The notes under the pieces are model-generated. The model saw only the letters and a program-made list of their open reading frames with translations. It was not told where the DNA came from and ran no database searches. This document shows, in pieces, positions 39,273-52,888 of a stretch of DNA of 59,319 nt. Source of the stretch: an uncultured Erwinia sp. (GTDB taxonomy: Bacteria > Pseudomonadota > Gammaproteobacteria > Enterobacterales > Enterobacteriaceae). A program made the position numbers and the translations under genes. Position 1 is the first letter of the stretch. Every line of letters begins with the position of its first letter. Location: positions 1 to 59,319 of the forward strand of contig CAJYIY010000089.1 of the NCBI GenBank assembly GCA_913775305.1. Direction: 5' to 3'.

Positions 39273-39752
39273 TTATCCCCGCAAAAAATGGAGACATGTT
39301 GGTGCCGCAATACGCTGATAGTCTTCGGTGTTCAGCACGATGGATTTTTCCAACAGCCCGGCGTTAAACGCCAGCTCTTGATAGCGCGCCAGCAGGCTCG
39401 GATCGGCAACCAGCAGCAGGTCCGGGTGGAAGCTGAAGGGCGGGATAGCCCCAAATACGCAGCCGGTCAGCTTATCCACCTCTGCCGGACTGGCCAGTGA
39501 GGCTCGCAGGCCGCCCAGCGCCAGCGCCAGCCGCGAAAGATCCGCCTGTCTGTCTGCAGGCAGCACCGCCAGCACGTGCTGCCTGATGCCGTTACCCTTC
39601 ACGTGGCACACCAGCGCTTTAGCACCCTGGCCGAGTTCGGTACCGCGCAGCGCCGCCACATCTTCACATTTACCCATTGCCGGGTGTTCCATCACCCGGT
39701 AACGCGCCTGCTGCTCGTTGAGCAGGGCGGTGAGCCTGTCAAAGGTCGTCAT
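39273..39752 (-). CDS. yeaK: Mischarged aminoacyl-tRNA deacylase YeaK
   Basis: A 159-residue YbaK/EbsC-family protein. E. coli YeaK removes Ser, Thr and related amino acids wrongly attached to tRNAs. The shared stretches VMEHPAMGKCE, GTELGQGAKALVCHVKGNG and GCVFGAIPPFSFHPDL match E. coli YeaK closely, with the catalytic Lys in GAKALVCHVKG. I used the ATG at 39752 with CAGGGAG upstream. In E. coli yeaK is far from the his operon, so the position is unusual. Confidence 0.9.
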   Translation of the reverse strand: MTTFDRLTALLNEQQARYRVMEHPAMGKCEDVAALRGTELGQGAKALVCHVKGNGIRQHVLAVLPADRQADLSRLALALGGLRASLASPAEVDKLTGCVFGAIPPFSFHPDLLLVADPSLLARYQELAFNAGLLEKSIVLNTEDYQRIAAPTCLHFLRG

Positions 39753-39768
39753 AATTGCTCCCTGTAAG

Positions 39769-39792
39769 AAAAAGGGCCGGATTACCGGCCCT
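39769..39792 (-). terminator. Terminator of the his operon
   Basis: On the minus strand AGGGCCGG and CCGGCCCT (39792-39785 with 39780-39773) form an eight-base stem around a four-base loop, followed by a T-run (39772-39769). It lies between the hisI stop and the yeaK start. Confidence 0.85.
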
Positions 39793-39807
39793 GACGAGAG
39801 TGAACGA

Positions 39808-40412
39808 TTATTTGTGGCGCTGACGGAGATTTTCAATGACCGCCGACAGATTCAGATCCTGATCCTGTAACAGCACCAGCAGATGATAAACCAGATCGGA
39901 CGCCTCGTTGGTCAGTTCAGCCCGGTCGTTAACCGTTGCGGCCAGTGCGGTTTCAACGCCTTCTTCTCCGACTTTCTGTGCGATGCGCTTCGTGCCGCTG
40001 GCGTACAGGCTGGCGGTGTACGAGCTTTTCGGATCGGCATGTTTACGTTCGGCCAGTACCTGCTCCAGCTGATAGAGGAAGGTCCAGTCCGGTGCAGCAG
40101 GGTGGAAGCAGCTGGAGTTCCCCAGATGGCAGGTTGGTCCCACAGGATTAACCAGCACCAGCAGCGTATCGTTATCGCAGTCAGGGGTGATGCTGACCAC
40201 GTTAAGGAAGTGCCCGGAGGTTTCCCCTTTGGTCCACAGGCGCTGTTTGGTGCGCGACCAGAAGGTCACCTTGCTGGTGGCCAGGGTTTTATTCAGCGCT
40301 TCCTGATTCATATAACCGTGCATCAGAACCTCGCCGGAAACGGCGTGCTGCACGACGGCGGGCATCATCCCGTCAGTTTTTACCCAGTTCAGCTTGGCCA
40401 GTTGTTGTTCGG

Positions 40413-40419
<7 letters not shown>
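39808..40419 (-). CDS. hisI: Bifunctional phosphoribosyl-AMP cyclohydrolase / phosphoribosyl-ATP pyrophosphatase
   Basis: A 203-residue fusion catalysing steps two and three of histidine synthesis. The N-terminal cyclohydrolase has [21 protein letters not shown] with metal-binding residues; the C-terminal pyrophosphohydrolase has the [23 protein letters not shown] helix. Length equals E. coli HisI. Overlaps hisF by 7 bp. Confidence 0.96.
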
Positions 40420-45966
<5,547 letters not shown>

Positions 45967-45970
45967 GAGA

Positions 45971-46870
45971 TTACTCCATCATCTTCTCAATGGGCAGTAC
46001 CAGGATGGAGCTGGCACCGAGGGACTTCAGTTTTTCCATGGTTTCCCAGAACAGCGTTTCGCTGCTGACCATGTGCATCGCCACGCGGCTCTTATCGCCC
46101 GCCAGCGGCAGAACGGTAGGGCGCTCGGCACCCGGCAGCAGGGCGATAATGTCTTCCAGCCGCTCGCTCGGGGCGTGCAGCATGATGTATTTTGACTCGC
46201 GGGCCTGAATCACACCCTGAATACGGGTCATCAGCTTGTCGATCAGCTCCTGCTTGGCGGCAGGCATTTCGCCGTCGCGCTGGATCAGACAGGCTTTGGA
46301 ACGATAAATGACTTCAACCTCGCGCAGGCCGTTGGCTTCCAGCGTGGCGCCGGTAGACACCAGATCGCAGATCGCATCTGCCAGACCGGCACGTGGCGCT
46401 ACTTCCACTGAACCGTTCAGCAGGCAGGATTTGAAGTTGACGTTGTGTTTATCGAGGTACTTCTTCAGCAGGTGCGGGTAGGACGTCGCAATACGGGAGT
46501 TCTGTAAACAGGCCGGGCCGGTGTATTCGTCATCGACCGGCATGGCCAGCGACAGGCGGCAGCCACCAAAATCCAGACGACGCAGGGTGAAATAACGCGG
46601 ATCTTCGCCCTGAGCGCGGCGGGTCAGCAGCTCTTCCTCCAGCACGTTTTCACCGATGATGCCCAGATCAACCACGCCATCCATCACCAGGCCCGGGATA
46701 TCGTCATCGCGGACGCGCAGGATGTCAATCGGCATATTTTCCGCAAAGGCGATCAGACGCTGCTGCTGCAGGTTAATTTTAATGCCGCAGCGCGCCAGCA
46801 GTTCGCGTGATTCATCGCTCAAACGGCCTGATTTCTGCATAGCTATGCGTAAACGGGTGTTATCTAACAT
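45971..46870 (-). CDS. hisG: ATP phosphoribosyltransferase
   Basis: A 299-residue long-form HisG, first and feedback-inhibited enzyme of the pathway. The catalytic core [14 protein letters not shown] with [13 protein letters not shown] and the C-terminal regulatory ACT-like domain are present. First structural gene of the his operon, directly after the attenuator. Confidence 0.97.
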   Translation of the reverse strand: MLDNTRLRIAMQKSGRLSDESRELLARCGIKINLQQQRLIAFAENMPIDILRVRDDDIPGLVMDGVVDLGIIGENVLEEELLTRRAQGEDPRYFTLRRLDFGGCRLSLAMPVDDEYTGPACLQNSRIATSYPHLLKKYLDKHNVNFKSCLLNGSVEVAPRAGLADAICDLVSTGATLEANGLREVEVIYRSKACLIQRDGEMPAAKQELIDKLMTRIQGVIQARESKYIMLHAPSERLEDIIALLPGAERPTVLPLAGDKSRVAMHMVSSETLFWETMEKLKSLGASSILVLPIEKMME

Positions 46871-46959
46871 CGGTGCTAATCCTCTTTTCCTGTCTGCTTT
46901 ATATTCATTATGCTGGCGGTCAGCCTGTCATCTCAGCATTCGGGCGGTGTGCTGCGCCC

Positions 46960-46994
46960 AAAAAAAAGCCCCCGGAAGGCGATCTTCCGGGGGC
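46960..46994 (-). terminator. his operon attenuator
   Basis: On the minus strand CTTCC plus GGGGGC-type arms (46994-46984 and 46978-46968) form an eleven-base GC-rich stem followed by eight Ts (46967-46960). It stands between the His6 leader peptide and hisG and should end transcription when histidine is plentiful. Confidence 0.9.
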
Positions 46995-47057
46995 TGTAAC
47001 GCGTTTCTGCACCACTGGAAGATCCTGAACGTCTTCCAGCACACATCGCCTGAAAGA

Positions 47058-47105
47058 CTAGTCAGGGTGATGGTGATGATGATGGTTGAACTGAACGCGT
47101 GTCAT
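47058..47105 (-). CDS. hisL: his operon leader peptide
   Basis: Fifteen residues, MTRVQFNHHHHHHPD, with six histidine codons in a row. Ribosome stalling at these codons when charged tRNA-His is low favours an antiterminator over the attenuator. E. coli HisL has seven histidines and Lys instead of Asn before them. Confidence 0.95.
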   Translation of the reverse strand: MTRVQFNHHHHHHPD

Positions 47106-47146
47106 AAAATTCTCTTGGATGAATGTCTATTCATATCAGTGCAAAT

Positions 47147-47175
47147 AACCTAACCAGGATAGGGAGATGACGCAA
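47147..47175 (-). promoter_or_regulatory. his operon promoter
   Basis: TTGCGT (47175-47170) and TAGGTT (47152-47147) on the minus strand are 17 bases apart. The -10 TAGGTT is the same as in the E. coli his promoter. It lies 42 bases before the leader peptide. Confidence 0.75.
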
Positions 47176-47281
47176 CCCTTTTTTATCAATGTTGAAAGAT
47201 TCTCTTATTAACTGACGGTTGTCACCGGCGCAGGGCTGGCGTAGCCTGAAAGCAGACGGCTTACAAAAACGGGAGCAGGGG

Positions 47282-48112
47282 ATGAAGAGAGTCGCAATTG
47301 TCGGACTGGGCTGGCTGGGAATGCCGCTGGCGCTGTCGCTGACCGCCCACGGTATGCAGGTTACCGGTAGTAAAACCACGCGCGACGGCGTTGAAGCCGC
47401 ACGCATGTGCGGTATTGAAAGCTATGTGCTGGAACTCAATCCGGAACTGGTCTGTGAGTCAGACGATTTGTCCGCGTTACTGAGCGTGGATGCGCTGGTG
47501 ATCACGCTGCCCGCCAGCCGCACGGCATCCGGCGGCGAAAGCTATCTGCTGGCGGTTCAGCAGCTGGTGGACAGTGCTTTGGCTTTTAACGTACCGCGGA
47601 TCGTCTTCACCAGCTCTACCTCCGTGTATGGCGATCGTTCGGGCGTGACCCGGGAGAGCAGCGAGCTGATGCCCGTCACCGTTGCCGGGCGCACGCTGCA
47701 GGAGCTGGAAAACTGGCTGCATCAGCTGCCGCACACCTCCGTGGATATATTGCGACTTGCGGGCCTGGTGGGGCCGGAGCGCCATCCCGGACGTTTCCTT
47801 GCCGGAAAAGAGGGACTGAGCAACGGCGCACAGGGGGTGAATCTGGTGCATCTTGAGGATGTGATCGAGGCGATTCGGCTGTTGCTGCAGCGCCCAAAAG
47901 GTGGGCATGTGTACAATCTTTGCGCGCCGGTTCACCCGGCGAGGCAGGCATTCTATCCTGATGTTGCGCGCCAGCTTGGCCTCACCCCGCCGACCTTTAT
48001 TGACGACGGTGCAGACAAAGACGAAGGAAAAATTATCGACGGCAGTAAAATCTGCCGCGAGCTGGGCTTTGAGTACCGTTACCCCAATCCGGGCAATATG
48101 CCGCTGTCGTAA
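47282..48112 (+). CDS. yeeZ: NAD-dependent epimerase/dehydratase-like protein YeeZ
   Basis: A 276-residue SDR-type protein (E. coli YeeZ about 274). The dinucleotide motif GLGWLG is N-terminal, and FTSSTSVYGDRSG contains the usual Ser/Tyr region, but the Tyr-x3-Lys motif is not clearly kept, so activity is uncertain. I used the ATG at 47282 rather than an earlier in-frame start at 47219 because AGCAGGGG precedes it. Divergent from the his operon. Confidence 0.88.
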   Translation: MKRVAIVGLGWLGMPLALSLTAHGMQVTGSKTTRDGVEAARMCGIESYVLELNPELVCESDDLSALLSVDALVITLPASRTASGGESYLLAVQQLVDSALAFNVPRIVFTSSTSVYGDRSGVTRESSELMPVTVAGRTLQELENWLHQLPHTSVDILRLAGLVGPERHPGRFLAGKEGLSNGAQGVNLVHLEDVIEAIRLLLQRPKGGHVYNLCAPVHPARQAFYPDVARQLGLTPPTFIDDGADKDEGKIIDGSKICRELGFEYRYPNPGNMPLS

Positions 48113-48115
48113 AAC

Positions 48116-49390
48116 TTACACCCCCAGCCTGTCACGCAGTGCATACCAGGCTGCACCGATTGCTGTCAGCGGAACTCGCAGGCGGCGTCCGCCGGGGAAG
48201 GGCAGGTGTGGCAGGCTGGCAAATGCATCAAAGCGCTCGGCGTCGCCGCGCATCGCTTCGGCAATCAACCGGCCCGACAGATGGGTACTGGTGACGCCAT
48301 GCCCACTGTCGCCCTGCATGTAATAAACGCCGTTCTCCAGGCGGCCAAACTGCGGCATCCTTGACAGCGTCAGCAGAAAGTTACCGCTCCACGCGTAGTC
48401 GAATTTCACCCCGGCCAGCTGTGGGAAGGTTTTCAGCAGTTTGGGGCGGATCAGCGCATCAACATCCGACGGCTCACGCGCCCCATACACCACACCGCCG
48501 CCGTACAGCAGGCGGTTATCGGCGGTCAGACGGAAATAGTCCAGCAGATAGTTGCAGTCCTCAACGCAGAAGTTGCCCGGCAGCAGCGAGCGGGCCACCT
48601 CCGCCGGGAGCGGCTCGGTAGCGACAATCTGTGAGCCGCAGGGCAGACTTTTTTTCGCCAGCCGGGGCTCCAGATGCGGGGCCAGATAGGCGTTTCCGGC
48701 AAAAATCACAAAGCGGGCCTGAACCTGGCCCTGTTCGGTGGCGATGCGGTGCGGGGTGCCGTAGTGTACGGCAGTGACCGCCGAGCGCTCGTAAATCCGC
48801 CCACCGTTCAGGCGGATGGCTTCGGCCTCGCCGAGCGCCAGATTCAGCGGATGAATGTGCCCGCCGCTGCGATCCAGCAGCCCGCCCACGTAGCGATCGC
48901 TGCCCACCTCGCGGCGAATGGCTTCGCGATCAAGCAGCGTCAGCTGAGCGTTGCCATAGCGCTGCCAGCGTTCGCACTGCGCGTCAAGGTGCTGCATCTG
49001 TCGCGGGGTGAGCGCGGCAAAAATCCCGCCGGGGCGATAATCACAGCTAATCGCGTAGCGTTCAATGCGCTCGCGAATAATCTCCGCACCCTCGAACATC
49101 ATGCTGCCCAGCAGCTGCGCACTCTCGTGGCCGTAGCGCTGTTCGATGACGTCGACATCGCGGCTGTAGGAATTGACGATCTGACCGCCGTTACGGCCGC
49201 TGGCACCAAAGCCCACCTGTGCGGCTTCCAGTACCACCACATCGTAGCCCGCTTCGGTTAAAAACAGCGCCGAGGAGAGGCCGGTAAAGCCGCCGCCGAT
49301 GATGCACACGTCGCACTGAACGCTCTCTTTCAGCTGTGGCCAGGCGTCGTGCGGGTTGGCGGTTGCTGCATAGTAACTGTTCACATGCAT
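48116..49390 (-). CDS. puuB: gamma-glutamylputrescine oxidoreductase PuuB
   Basis: A 424-residue FAD-dependent oxidase. The FAD motif GGGFTGLSSALFL near residue 34, FGASGRNGGQIVNSYSRD, and the C-terminal GDSGHGVTSTHL match E. coli PuuB very closely (426 residues). It oxidises gamma-glutamylputrescine made by PuuA. I used the ATG at 49390 with AAGGGA upstream; an earlier in-frame start at 49516 lies in puuR. It ends three bases from yeeZ on the opposite strand. Confidence 0.93.
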   Translation of the reverse strand: MHVNSYYAATANPHDAWPQLKESVQCDVCIIGGGFTGLSSALFLTEAGYDVVVLEAAQVGFGASGRNGGQIVNSYSRDVDVIEQRYGHESAQLLGSMMFEGAEIIRERIERYAISCDYRPGGIFAALTPRQMQHLDAQCERWQRYGNAQLTLLDREAIRREVGSDRYVGGLLDRSGGHIHPLNLALGEAEAIRLNGGRIYERSAVTAVHYGTPHRIATEQGQVQARFVIFAGNAYLAPHLEPRLAKKSLPCGSQIVATEPLPAEVARSLLPGNFCVEDCNYLLDYFRLTADNRLLYGGGVVYGAREPSDVDALIRPKLLKTFPQLAGVKFDYAWSGNFLLTLSRMPQFGRLENGVYYMQGDSGHGVTSTHLSGRLIAEAMRGDAERFDAFASLPHLPFPGGRRLRVPLTAIGAAWYALRDRLGV

Positions 49391-49430
49391 AGTTTTTCCC
49401 TTATGCCCGGCAGCACCGGGCCATTCGTGG

Positions 49431-49988
49431 CTAAAACGTGGCGGGCGTATGGGCGCTGATAATGCAGCAGCGCCGGGTAGAGGCGTTGGTAAAGCTGTGG
49501 GGATGGCCGGTATCAATCACATAGCTTTGCCCGGCGTGAAGATGATAGCTCTGGCCGTTAATATTCAGCGTTATCTCGCCCTCCAGCAGCGTGCCGGTCT
49601 CTTCCCCCTGATGACGAATTTTTTCGCCGGTGGTTGCGCCGGGTTCATAGGTCTCCAGCAGCATGGCCAGCGTCCTGCGGGCGTTGCCGTTGTGGATCAG
49701 ACGCAGTGAAACGCCCTGGCCGCCAATATCAATCAGCTCATCTGCCTCAATAACGACTTTTGGCGCTTCATCGGTCACCGGTTCTGAGAAAAACTCGGAA
49801 AGTGACAGGCCATACACCTTCAGTAATTTTTGCAGCGTGCTGACGGCGGGGCTGACTTTATCCTGTTCGATCGTGCTGATTGCACTGTGAGTCAGACCCG
49901 ACAACTCCGCCACGCGACGCTGTGACAACCCCATCTGTTGCCGGAGTTCGGATAAACGCCGTCCGGGAGCCTGGGTAATTTCGCTCAT
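49431..49988 (-). CDS. puuR: Transcriptional repressor PuuR
   Basis: A 185-residue regulator with an N-terminal HTH of the XRE type (LSQRRVAELSGLTHSAISTIEQ) and a C-terminal cupin (LLEGEITLNINGQSYHLHAGQSYVIDTGHPH) that senses putrescine in E. coli. It should repress the puu genes beside it. Its start overlaps puuD by 4 bp. Confidence 0.93.
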   Translation of the reverse strand: MSEITQAPGRRLSELRQQMGLSQRRVAELSGLTHSAISTIEQDKVSPAVSTLQKLLKVYGLSLSEFFSEPVTDEAPKVVIEADELIDIGGQGVSLRLIHNGNARRTLAMLLETYEPGATTGEKIRHQGEETGTLLEGEITLNINGQSYHLHAGQSYVIDTGHPHSFTNASTRRCCIISAHTPATF

Positions 49989-50746
49989 CGCTTTTCCTTT
50001 CTGAAACGCTGGCTGGCGGCGATCAGTCCGTCAAATATCCGGCGTGAGGATGCCGACCCGGCACTTTGCCACTCCGGGTGCCACTGGACGGCCAGGGCGA
50101 AGGGATGACGGAGATGGCTGACGGCTTCAATTAATCCGTCAGCGGAACGTGCTTCCGGGCGCAGCGCAGAACCGAGCGTACGAATTCCCTGCTGATGCAG
50201 GGAGTTGACCCGCAGTTTGCTGGCGTGGTTCACCAGCGGCGAGAGCAAACCATCCGGTTCCAGCCAGACCTCATGTGCCGGGGAATACTGCTCTTCCAGC
50301 GTCAGGGCGGGATCTTCCCGATGATCCTGCATACCGGTAACCAGGTGCAGCTGGCGATGAAGATCGCCGCCGGTGGCGACCACCAGCTCCTGTAACCCCC
50401 GACAAATGGCCAGCAGCGGCATCTGAGTCTCCAGCGCATAGTTGACCAGCGCGAAAGCCAGCCGGTCGCGGCCGGGATCGGCATCCGGCTCTTCACCGGG
50501 TTGATGATAATGATGGGGTTCGATATTACTCGGGCTGCCGGTGAGTAAAATTCCGTCCAGCGCAGCCATAGCGTTTTCTAATAGATGAGGGGCAGACATC
50601 AGCCCGTGAGGCAGAGCCAGCGGGATACCGCCCGCCAGCAGAACGGCGTCGAGATATTTGTTATGCACTATCTGCGTTGGATGACCGTTTTGCTCGATTT
50701 GGCACATCATCACGCCAATCAAGGGTTTGTCAAAAATAATGCCCAT
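49985..50746 (-). CDS. puuD: gamma-glutamyl-GABA hydrolase PuuD
   Basis: A 253-residue class I glutamine amidotransferase-like hydrolase. The nucleophile lies in ICRGLQELVVATGG, and the catalytic His-x-Glu in VQWHPEW; the PSNIEPHHYHQPGEEPDADPGRD region matches E. coli PuuD. It releases GABA from gamma-glutamyl-GABA. I chose the ATG at 50746; an in-frame GTG at 50752 is possible. First gene of puuD-puuR-puuB, divergent from puuA. Confidence 0.92.
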   Translation of the reverse strand: MGIIFDKPLIGVMMCQIEQNGHPTQIVHNKYLDAVLLAGGIPLALPHGLMSAPHLLENAMAALDGILLTGSPSNIEPHHYHQPGEEPDADPGRDRLAFALVNYALETQMPLLAICRGLQELVVATGGDLHRQLHLVTGMQDHREDPALTLEEQYSPAHEVWLEPDGLLSPLVNHASKLRVNSLHQQGIRTLGSALRPEARSADGLIEAVSHLRHPFALAVQWHPEWQSAGSASSRRIFDGLIAASQRFRKEKR

Positions 50747-50885
50747 TCTCACCCCGCAACACTGTTAAAAATATCAACCGGTGAAACCGCCCGTGGCGCA
50801 AAACTGTGCAATATTATGTCAATCTAGCAACGGGATGGGTAATATTCAAACGTGATGAGTCGAAAAATAAAACGATTGGTTACAT

Positions 50886-50914
50886 TTGCACACTCTTTAT
50901 GTTGGCGCTATGTT
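50886..50914 (+). promoter_or_regulatory. Candidate puuA promoter
   Basis: TTGCAC (50886-50891) and TATGTT (50909-50914) are 17 bases apart and about 62 bases upstream of the puuA ATG. The palindrome at 50933-50947 lies just downstream of the expected start site. Confidence 0.6.
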
Positions 50915-50932
50915 AATGGTGTGGCTGTTATT

Positions 50933-50947
50933 TTGAGCAACGCTCAA
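50933..50947. promoter_or_regulatory. Palindrome in the puuA leader
   Basis: TTGAGC-AAC-GCTCAA is a perfect inverted repeat of six bases around three, in the puuA leader. Its position fits an operator, perhaps for PuuR, although it does not look like the E. coli PuuR box AAAATATAATGAACA as I recall it. A short RNA hairpin is the alternative. Confidence 0.45.
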
Positions 50948-50975
50948 CAACGAAACGAACCGGGTGGGTGGCATT

Positions 50976-52391
50976 ATGACCAATATTGTCGAAGTTGAAG
51001 ATTTCACGCGGCACAGTGAAGAGAAACGAACCACCGCGTTCCAGAGTGAAGTGCAAACTTACCTGGAACGCCATCCTGAAACGCAGTATGTCGATATTCT
51101 CCTCAACGATTTAAATGGTGTTTTCCGCGGTAAACGAATTCCGGTTGCCAGCCTGAATAAACTGGAAAAAGGCTGCTACTTCCCGGCGTCAGTCTACGCC
51201 ATGGATATTCTGGGCAATACCGTAGAAGAAGCGGGCCTGGGACAGGCTCTGGGCGAACCGGACAATATCTGTGTTCCCGTTGAAGGCTCATTAATCCCCT
51301 CCGCATCCGATCCAAAACATCTGGCGCAAATCCTCCTGACCATGCGCAATCAAGATGGCACTCCCTTTGACGTTGAACCCCGTAACGTGCTCAACCAGCT
51401 GTGGCAGCAGCTGCGCAATCGAGGCTTGTTTCCGGTGGTAGCGGTAGAGCTGGAGTTCTATCTGGTCGATAAGCAGCGGGATGCCGGGGGCTACATACAG
51501 CCGCCCTGCGCGCCGGGCAGCGACGAGCGCAATATGCAGAGTCAGGTTTATTCCGTCGATAACCTGGATCACTTTGCCGATGTGCTGAACGAAATCGACG
51601 CGCTGGCAAAGCAGCAGGGTATTCCGGCAGACGGGGCGCTGGCAGAGGCCTCGCCCGGCCAGTTTGAGATTAACCTGCATCATACCCGCAACGCGCTGAG
51701 CGCCTGCGATCACGCCGTTCAGCTGAAGCGGCTGATACGCCAGGTCGCGGAGCGTCACGGCATGAATGCCACCTTTATGGCCAAGCCGTACGAAGAGTAC
51801 GCCGGGAGTGGGATGCACGTGCACATCAGCATGCTCGATGCCGCCGATCACAACGCCTTTATCTGCGATGACGGCAGTGATTCGCCGCTGCTGAAGCGGG
51901 CGCTGGCCGGCTTGATCGATCTGATGCCCGCGTCAATGGCGCTGCTGGCTCCTAACGTTAATGCCTACCGCCGTTTCTTACCGGATGCTTTTGTTCCGCT
52001 TCAGGCGTCCTGGGGTCACAATAACCGTACCGTCGCCCTGCGCATTCCCTGCGGTGACAGCGACAACCATCGTGTGGAATATCGCGTTGCCGGTGCTGAC
52101 GCTAACCCTTATCTGGTGATGGCAGCGATTCTGGCCGGGATCCTGCACGGGCTGGATAACCAGCTGCCGTTACCGCTGCCGGTAAAAGGCAACGGCCACC
52201 AGGCAGAGGGCAACCCGCTGCCAATCCGTCAGAGCGATGCGCTGTATGAGTTTGAACAAAGCCATGCCTTGCAGAAACTGCTGGGGACGCGTTTCGGTTT
52301 TGTCTGGCACAGCTGTAAGCACCATGAGCTGATGCACTTCGAACGACTAATCACCGCCACGGAGATTGACTGGATGCTGAAAAACGCCTGA
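50976..52391 (+). CDS. puuA: gamma-glutamylputrescine synthetase PuuA
   Basis: A 471-residue glutamine-synthetase-family ligase (E. coli PuuA has 472) that joins glutamate to putrescine using ATP. Metal and ATP motifs typical of the family are present: VVAVELEFYL, ASPGQFEINLHHT, GSGMHVHISM, and the NNRTVALRIP and HRVEYRVAGADANPYL stretches. I chose the ATG at 50976; a GTG at 50964 would add four residues. Divergent from puuD-R-B. Confidence 0.94.
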   Translation: MTNIVEVEDFTRHSEEKRTTAFQSEVQTYLERHPETQYVDILLNDLNGVFRGKRIPVASLNKLEKGCYFPASVYAMDILGNTVEEAGLGQALGEPDNICVPVEGSLIPSASDPKHLAQILLTMRNQDGTPFDVEPRNVLNQLWQQLRNRGLFPVVAVELEFYLVDKQRDAGGYIQPPCAPGSDERNMQSQVYSVDNLDHFADVLNEIDALAKQQGIPADGALAEASPGQFEINLHHTRNALSACDHAVQLKRLIRQVAERHGMNATFMAKPYEEYAGSGMHVHISMLDAADHNAFICDDGSDSPLLKRALAGLIDLMPASMALLAPNVNAYRRFLPDAFVPLQASWGHNNRTVALRIPCGDSDNHRVEYRVAGADANPYLVMAAILAGILHGLDNQLPLPLPVKGNGHQAEGNPLPIRQSDALYEFEQSHALQKLLGTRFGFVWHSCKHHELMHFERLITATEIDWMLKNA

Positions 52392-52877
52392 GGTCCGGGC
52401 TGCGGAGGTTGGGAGAAAGGGGCGATAAACGATGCAAAAACGCCTTTGTCTTTAGGACAGAACGTAAATTTGTAACTGAAAGTCTCAAATGCTTGTCAGG
52501 ATGCCTCCGTCTGGTGCAGAATATGCGCCCTGTAATAAGAAATCTCACGTAACCGACGCCAGCTTACCCTGGCGGCGGTTATTTTTTTTATGCAGGCAAA
52601 CGTATTTCGTATTTTTAAGAGGCCGGTCCAGAACCGGATAGATATAAGCTTTCAGCACACACAGTGACGTGTCTTATTGAGGAAACAAACATGGGGCAAC
52701 ATCTTCTTACTCCAGCATCTGCTGGCATTCGCCAACGCGACGACTACGGCGCGAAAGCAGGATCTCGCTATACTCCTGCCTGCTATTCCCTCAATCCTCT
52801 TAAAAAAGACTATCGCAGTACGCGAAGTTTCCCTGTGGTGCAACCCAGAAAGGTTGACTCTATGGGGAGGCTGAATC
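52392..52877. other. puuA-plaP intergenic region
   Basis: This 486-base gap holds the puuA terminator and a long plaP leader. The leader contains a candidate upstream frame (52691-52888, listed separately) and a strong RBS (GGGGAGG) for plaP. I could not fix the plaP promoter; TATAAG near 52650 is a possible -10. Confidence 0.6.
52551..52589 (+). terminator. Terminator of puuA
   Basis: AACCGACGCCAG and CTGGCGGCGGTT form a twelve-base stem with one mismatch and a six-base loop, followed by ATTTTTTTT. A strong intrinsic terminator about 160 bases after the puuA stop. Confidence 0.9.
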
Positions 52878-52888
52878 ATGTCGCTTAA
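52691..52888 (+). CDS. Candidate upstream reading frame overlapping plaP
   Basis: A 65-residue frame with its own RBS (TTGAGGAAAC, ATG at 52691). It runs through the plaP RBS and ends 11 bases inside plaP (stop 52886-52888, plaP ATG at 52878). The predicted product is basic and rich in Arg, Ser and Tyr, with no family I recognise. A translated frame ending at this point could couple or repress plaP translation. A second open frame, from a TTG at 52677 to 52874, crosses the same leader, so the frame might also be chance. Confidence 0.3.
   Translation: MGQHLLTPASAGIRQRDDYGAKAGSRYTPACYSLNPLKKDYRSTRSFPVVQPRKVDSMGRLNHVA

Noticed and set aside
47058..47105. The repeated GTGATG stretch, first seen as a possible tandem repeat
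   Set aside because: It is the reverse complement of the histidine codons in the his leader peptide.
52677..52874. An alternative 66-codon frame in the plaP leader starting with TTG
   Set aside because: Weaker start than ATG at 52691, and no independent support; kept only as a reason for caution about the other frame.
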